This document shows, in pieces, positions 34,125 through 36,772 of a stretch of DNA of 36,772 nt. The notes beneath the pieces are model-generated. The model saw only the letters and a program-made list of their open reading frames with translations. It made no database searches and had not been told where the DNA came from. Source of the stretch: Gemmatimonadota bacterium (GTDB lineage: Bacteria; Gemmatimonadota; Gemmatimonadetes; Longimicrobiales; Gaopeijiaceae); the NCBI GenBank assembly GCA_028873845.1, contig JAPPNO010000001.1:10211-46982 (forward strand). Reading direction: 5' to 3'. Positions within the stretch are counted from its first letter, which is position 1. Each line of letters opens with the position of its first letter. Position numbers and translations under genes: made by a program.

Positions 34125-34537
34125 GATGACCTCCTTGGAGCGGAAGGAGAAATGCGATATCGCGACTCCCTCGAGGAAGGGCGACGAGTGGGCGGCCGCA
34201 TCAGCGGGCCTTCCAGAACCATACTGAAGTCCGGCCGCACTTCGGGGCAAGCCGCAACGCCGCGAGCGCGATCGGCTGGTCGGTGTCCCGGGCGAGCACC
34301 CGGCCGGCCCGCCGGCGCTGCACCCGGCCGGCCAGGGACACGCAACCGTCAGCCCGGGCGGTCCTGCTGCCTACTGGTCGAACCCGGGCAACTCGCAGGA
34401 GCCGGAGCACCGCGCTATTGTGCGGTAGTACGCGCTGAAGTACAGGCCCAGCCGTGTGCGCCGGTGCCTGCCCGGGTGTCTGAGCCCGGTTCGCCGCTCC
34501 CCTGTCCGTGGACGAGTCCGTCCACAGCGAGGAATCC
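34125..34537. other. Divergent intergenic region, 413 bp
   Basis: This holds the upstream regions of the propeller lipoprotein (minus) and the PQQ dehydrogenase (plus). I see ribosome-binding sites at both edges (AAGGAGG near 34130 on the minus strand; GCGAGGA near 34527) but no clear operator or hexamers. Open frames within it have shadow composition. Confidence 0.45.
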
Positions 34538-36595
34538 ATGGTAAAGTCATGCACCGGAGTCTCCGGCGCGCCGCGATGGCTGCTCTTGGTCGTGGCCGCG
34601 GCCCTCTCGATACCGGCTTCGGCCGAAGCGCAGAGCGCGCAGGAGCGCCGAAACCCCGACGGAGAGTGGCGCTACCAGAGTGCCGACTCATGGGGCACGC
34701 GCTACTCGCCGGCCAACCAGATCAACGCCTCCAATTTCAATGACCTCGAAGAGGCCTGGATCTGGAGGGCGGACAACTTCGGCCCCGAGCAGGAGCTCCA
34801 GTTCAAGGCCACGCCCCAGTACATCAACGGCACGCTCTACACCGTGGCCGGCCACCGGCGGACGGTCGCCGCGATCGATCCGGCCACCGGCGAGACGCTC
34901 TGGACCTACCGGGAGCCGAATACGACGCGGTGGGAGCGGTCCATGCGCCAGAACTACGGCAAGGGGGTGGCCTTTGCCGAAATCGATGGGCGCGACGTGA
35001 TCTACTACTCCTCTCCGGCCTTCTTCCTCCACGCCCTGGATGCCGAGACCGGCCGGCCGCTCGAGGGATTCGGGCAGCCTGTTCCCGTGGACGGATTCCC
35101 CGAGACCGGCGTCGTCGACATGGTCCCGACGCTCGTGGCCGACTGGGGCCGGTGGCAGGAGTGGGATGAGCCCTACGATGCGGACTATGGGATCCCGCGC
35201 GAGCTCGGATTCATCACGACGTCCTCACCCCCGATCGTCGTGGACGGGGTGATCGTCGTAGGCAACTCCGCGGAGCAGGGGTATCTGCAGACGAGGATCG
35301 AGAACGTGCCCGGGGACATTCAGGCGTTCGACGCCCGGACCGGTGAGCACCTCTGGAAATTCCACGTGATTCCGAGACCCGGCGAATTCGGGCATGACAC
35401 CTGGGAGAACGACGCCTGGCAGTGGACGGGAGACGTCTCCTCGTGGGCACCCATGTCAGCCGACTACGAGCGCGGCATCGTCTACATACCCACGAACCCG
35501 GCGACGATCGACTACTACGGCGGCTTCCACCCCGGCGACAACCTCTTTGGCACGAGCACGATCGCACTTGACGTCCAGACGGGTGAACGGGTGTGGCACT
35601 ACCAGACGGTCCACCACGACATCTGGAACTACGACACCACCCACGTGCCGATGCTCTCGAATCTGGTCGTGGACGGCGAGCCGGTACCGGCGCTCATCCA
35701 GAACACGAGGACGGGGCAGATCTTCGCGCTGAACCGGGAGACGGGCGAGCCGATCTGGCCGATCGAAGAGCTCCCCGTGCCCCAGTCGATTGTCCCCGGC
35801 GAGCAGATGTCCCCCACGCAGCCGCATCCGACCCGGCCGGAGCCGCTCGAGCCCCAAGGCCTCTCGGAGGACCGCGTGATCGACTGGACGCCCGAGCTGC
35901 GCGAGCGCGCCTTCGAGATCATGAGCGAATACGAGATCGGCGGCTCGTACATGCCGTGGGTCCACGCCGGCCATTCCGCCGACTACCGAACCACCATGCG
36001 CTGCCACGGCGGCGTCAACATCACGCATCCGGCCACGATGGATCCGACGACCGGGATCATGTACGCGCCGTCCGCACCGAGCTGCGGGGGCGGGCTGATC
36101 CTCCCCGGGATCGAGGTTGACGACCCGGACGATCCGCGCACGACGGGCGAGACGATCTCCCAGTTCGTCGCCGGCGGGCTCGGCGGAGGGATCCAGCTCC
36201 CGAGGGTCGAGGGGCTCCCGCTCTTCAAGCCCCCCTACCGCCGGATGTCCGCCTACGACATGAATACGGGCGAGCGGATCTGGTGGATTCCGATCGGCGA
36301 GGTCGACGAGTCCATCAGGAACCATCCGGCCCTCCAGGACGTGGACACCTCCACGTTCGGCGGAGGAGACAACTCGATCCAGATGGTCGCCGGAGATCTC
36401 CTAGTGGCGGAGTGGCAGACGGCCGACGGGCCGGCGCTCCATGCGTACGACAAGCGCACAGGGGAGAAGGTGGGAGAGGTTCCGCTCCCGGGACCCGGCC
36501 AGTACGGGATGATGACGTACATGCACGAGGGGCAGCAGTACATGGTGGTCCAGCTCCAGAATCCCGGGCGTCTCGTAGCGCTGCGTCTGCCCTGA
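34538..36595 (+). CDS. Secreted PQQ-dependent dehydrogenase
   Basis: A 685-residue quinoprotein. A signal peptide (hydrophobic to about ASAEAQ, residues 27-32) exports it to the periplasm. The rest is an eight-bladed propeller with tryptophan-docking repeats of the form AxDxxTGexxW: IDPATGETLW, LDAETGRPLE, FDARTGEHLW, LDVQTGERVW, LNRETGEPIW, YDMNTGERIW and YDKRTGEKVG. HHDIWNYD is the well-known PQQ dehydrogenase segment. No CxxCH is present, so there is no fused cytochrome c; a separate electron acceptor is needed. The length fits glucose/alcohol-type enzymes. The ATG at 34538, with GCGAGGA upstream, starts at the signal peptide. The substrate (alcohol, sugar or other polyol) is undetermined. 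Confidence 0.92.
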   Translation: MVKSCTGVSGAPRWLLLVVAAALSIPASAEAQSAQERRNPDGEWRYQSADSWGTRYSPANQINASNFNDLEEAWIWRADNFGPEQELQFKATPQYINGTLYTVAGHRRTVAAIDPATGETLWTYREPNTTRWERSMRQNYGKGVAFAEIDGRDVIYYSSPAFFLHALDAETGRPLEGFGQPVPVDGFPETGVVDMVPTLVADWGRWQEWDEPYDADYGIPRELGFITTSSPPIVVDGVIVVGNSAEQGYLQTRIENVPGDIQAFDARTGEHLWKFHVIPRPGEFGHDTWENDAWQWTGDVSSWAPMSADYERGIVYIPTNPATIDYYGGFHPGDNLFGTSTIALDVQTGERVWHYQTVHHDIWNYDTTHVPMLSNLVVDGEPVPALIQNTRTGQIFALNRETGEPIWPIEELPVPQSIVPGEQMSPTQPHPTRPEPLEPQGLSEDRVIDWTPELRERAFEIMSEYEIGGSYMPWVHAGHSADYRTTMRCHGGVNITHPATMDPTTGIMYAPSAPSCGGGLILPGIEVDDPDDPRTTGETISQFVAGGLGGGIQLPRVEGLPLFKPPYRRMSAYDMNTGERIWWIPIGEVDESIRNHPALQDVDTSTFGGGDNSIQMVAGDLLVAEWQTADGPALHAYDKRTGEKVGEVPLPGPGQYGMMTYMHEGQQYMVVQLQNPGRLVALRLP

Positions 36596-36609
36596 TCCAC
36601 CGGTCGCGG

Positions 36610-36628
36610 CCACGCCGGGTTGGCGTGG
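36610..36628 (+). terminator. Candidate hairpin after the PQQ dehydrogenase gene
   Basis: CCACGCC-GGGTT-GGCGTGG forms a 7-bp perfect stem with a 5-base loop, 15 bp beyond the stop codon. There is no T run after it, so it is not a classical intrinsic terminator; it may still end or stabilise the transcript. Confidence 0.4.
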
Positions 36629-36639
36629 GCCGGCCGAGC

Positions 36640-36772
36640 GAAGGGAAAGAGCCCCCCCCCCGGGGGGGGCGGCGGGGGGGGTCGGCGGCGGCGGGGGGGG
36701 GGGTGGCGCCCCCCCCCAAAGCCCCCCCCCCCCCCCGGAGGGGTTTGGGCCCCCAACCGCTAAACCGATAAA
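36640..36772. other. Low-complexity contig end, probably artefact
   Basis: Long runs of G and C alternate here with no coding structure, like the opposite end of the window. They resemble homopolymer base-calling or assembly-end errors and should be excluded from interpretation. Confidence 0.75.

Overview
The window looks like one contig of a GC-rich, Gram-negative (diderm) bacterium. The evidence is a pair of signal-peptide beta-barrel outer-membrane proteins, several lipobox lipoproteins, a Tat-type signal and a secreted PQQ-type dehydrogenase. The mix of secreted amidase, creatininase-like and aminotransferase enzymes, beta-propeller lipoproteins and Ig-like/LRR lipoproteins resembles marine or host-associated Gemmatimonadota. 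That taxonomic placement is an inference from gene style; there is no rRNA or other marker in the window. Both ends (about 1-115 and 36640-36772) are G/C homopolymer runs that look like assembly or sequencing artefacts. I saw no tRNA, rRNA, CRISPR array or intact insertion sequence.

Layout. (1) 115-2384, minus strand: a two-gene, translationally coupled pair made of a DUF429-HIT fusion protein followed by an HNH endonuclease, a plausible defence or nucleic-acid-processing module. (2) 3118-9794, plus strand: secreted amidase, a Fur-box-controlled helix-hairpin-helix lipoprotein, a small membrane protein, a Tat-exported class V aminotransferase, and two paralogous outer-membrane beta-barrel proteins. 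(3) 9837-18209: a DUF3224 protein, then a scrambled accessory segment. It holds a 5'-truncated isoprenylcysteine-methyltransferase-like gene, two large paralogous Ig-like/plant-type-LRR lipoproteins (one carrying a metzincin zinc protease, one without), an N-terminally short HicB-like antitoxin with no visible toxin, and the C-terminal stump of an endonuclease/exonuclease/phosphatase gene. (4) 18265-21034, plus strand: a TetR regulator with two operator-like palindromes over its own promoter, a small membrane-anchored protein, a fatty-acid-hydroxylase/sterol-desaturase-type enzyme, and a secreted creatininase-like hydrolase. (5) 21625-31901: a small cysteine-rich lipoprotein, then the main island of interest. 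This is a divergently transcribed orphan protein, a tightly overlapping four-gene operon (unknown 435-aa protein, PLD-family nuclease, 1206-aa SNF2-like helicase, small 134-aa protein) and a PD-(D/E)xK nuclease-like gene. (6) 32457-36595: a small helical protein, an NHL-type beta-propeller lipoprotein, and a divergent PQQ-dependent dehydrogenase.

The strongest candidate for an undescribed system is the coupled operon at 23440-30839. A nuclease (PLD), a DNA translocase/helicase and two proteins of unknown family are made from overlapping cistrons. No modification methyltransferase, DUF1998 protein or DpdA-like gene is visible in the window, so it does not match DISARM or Dpd as I know them. 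The second candidate is the DUF429-HIT/HNH pair at 115-2384. Both calls rest on motif reading by eye and have not been tested by database search.
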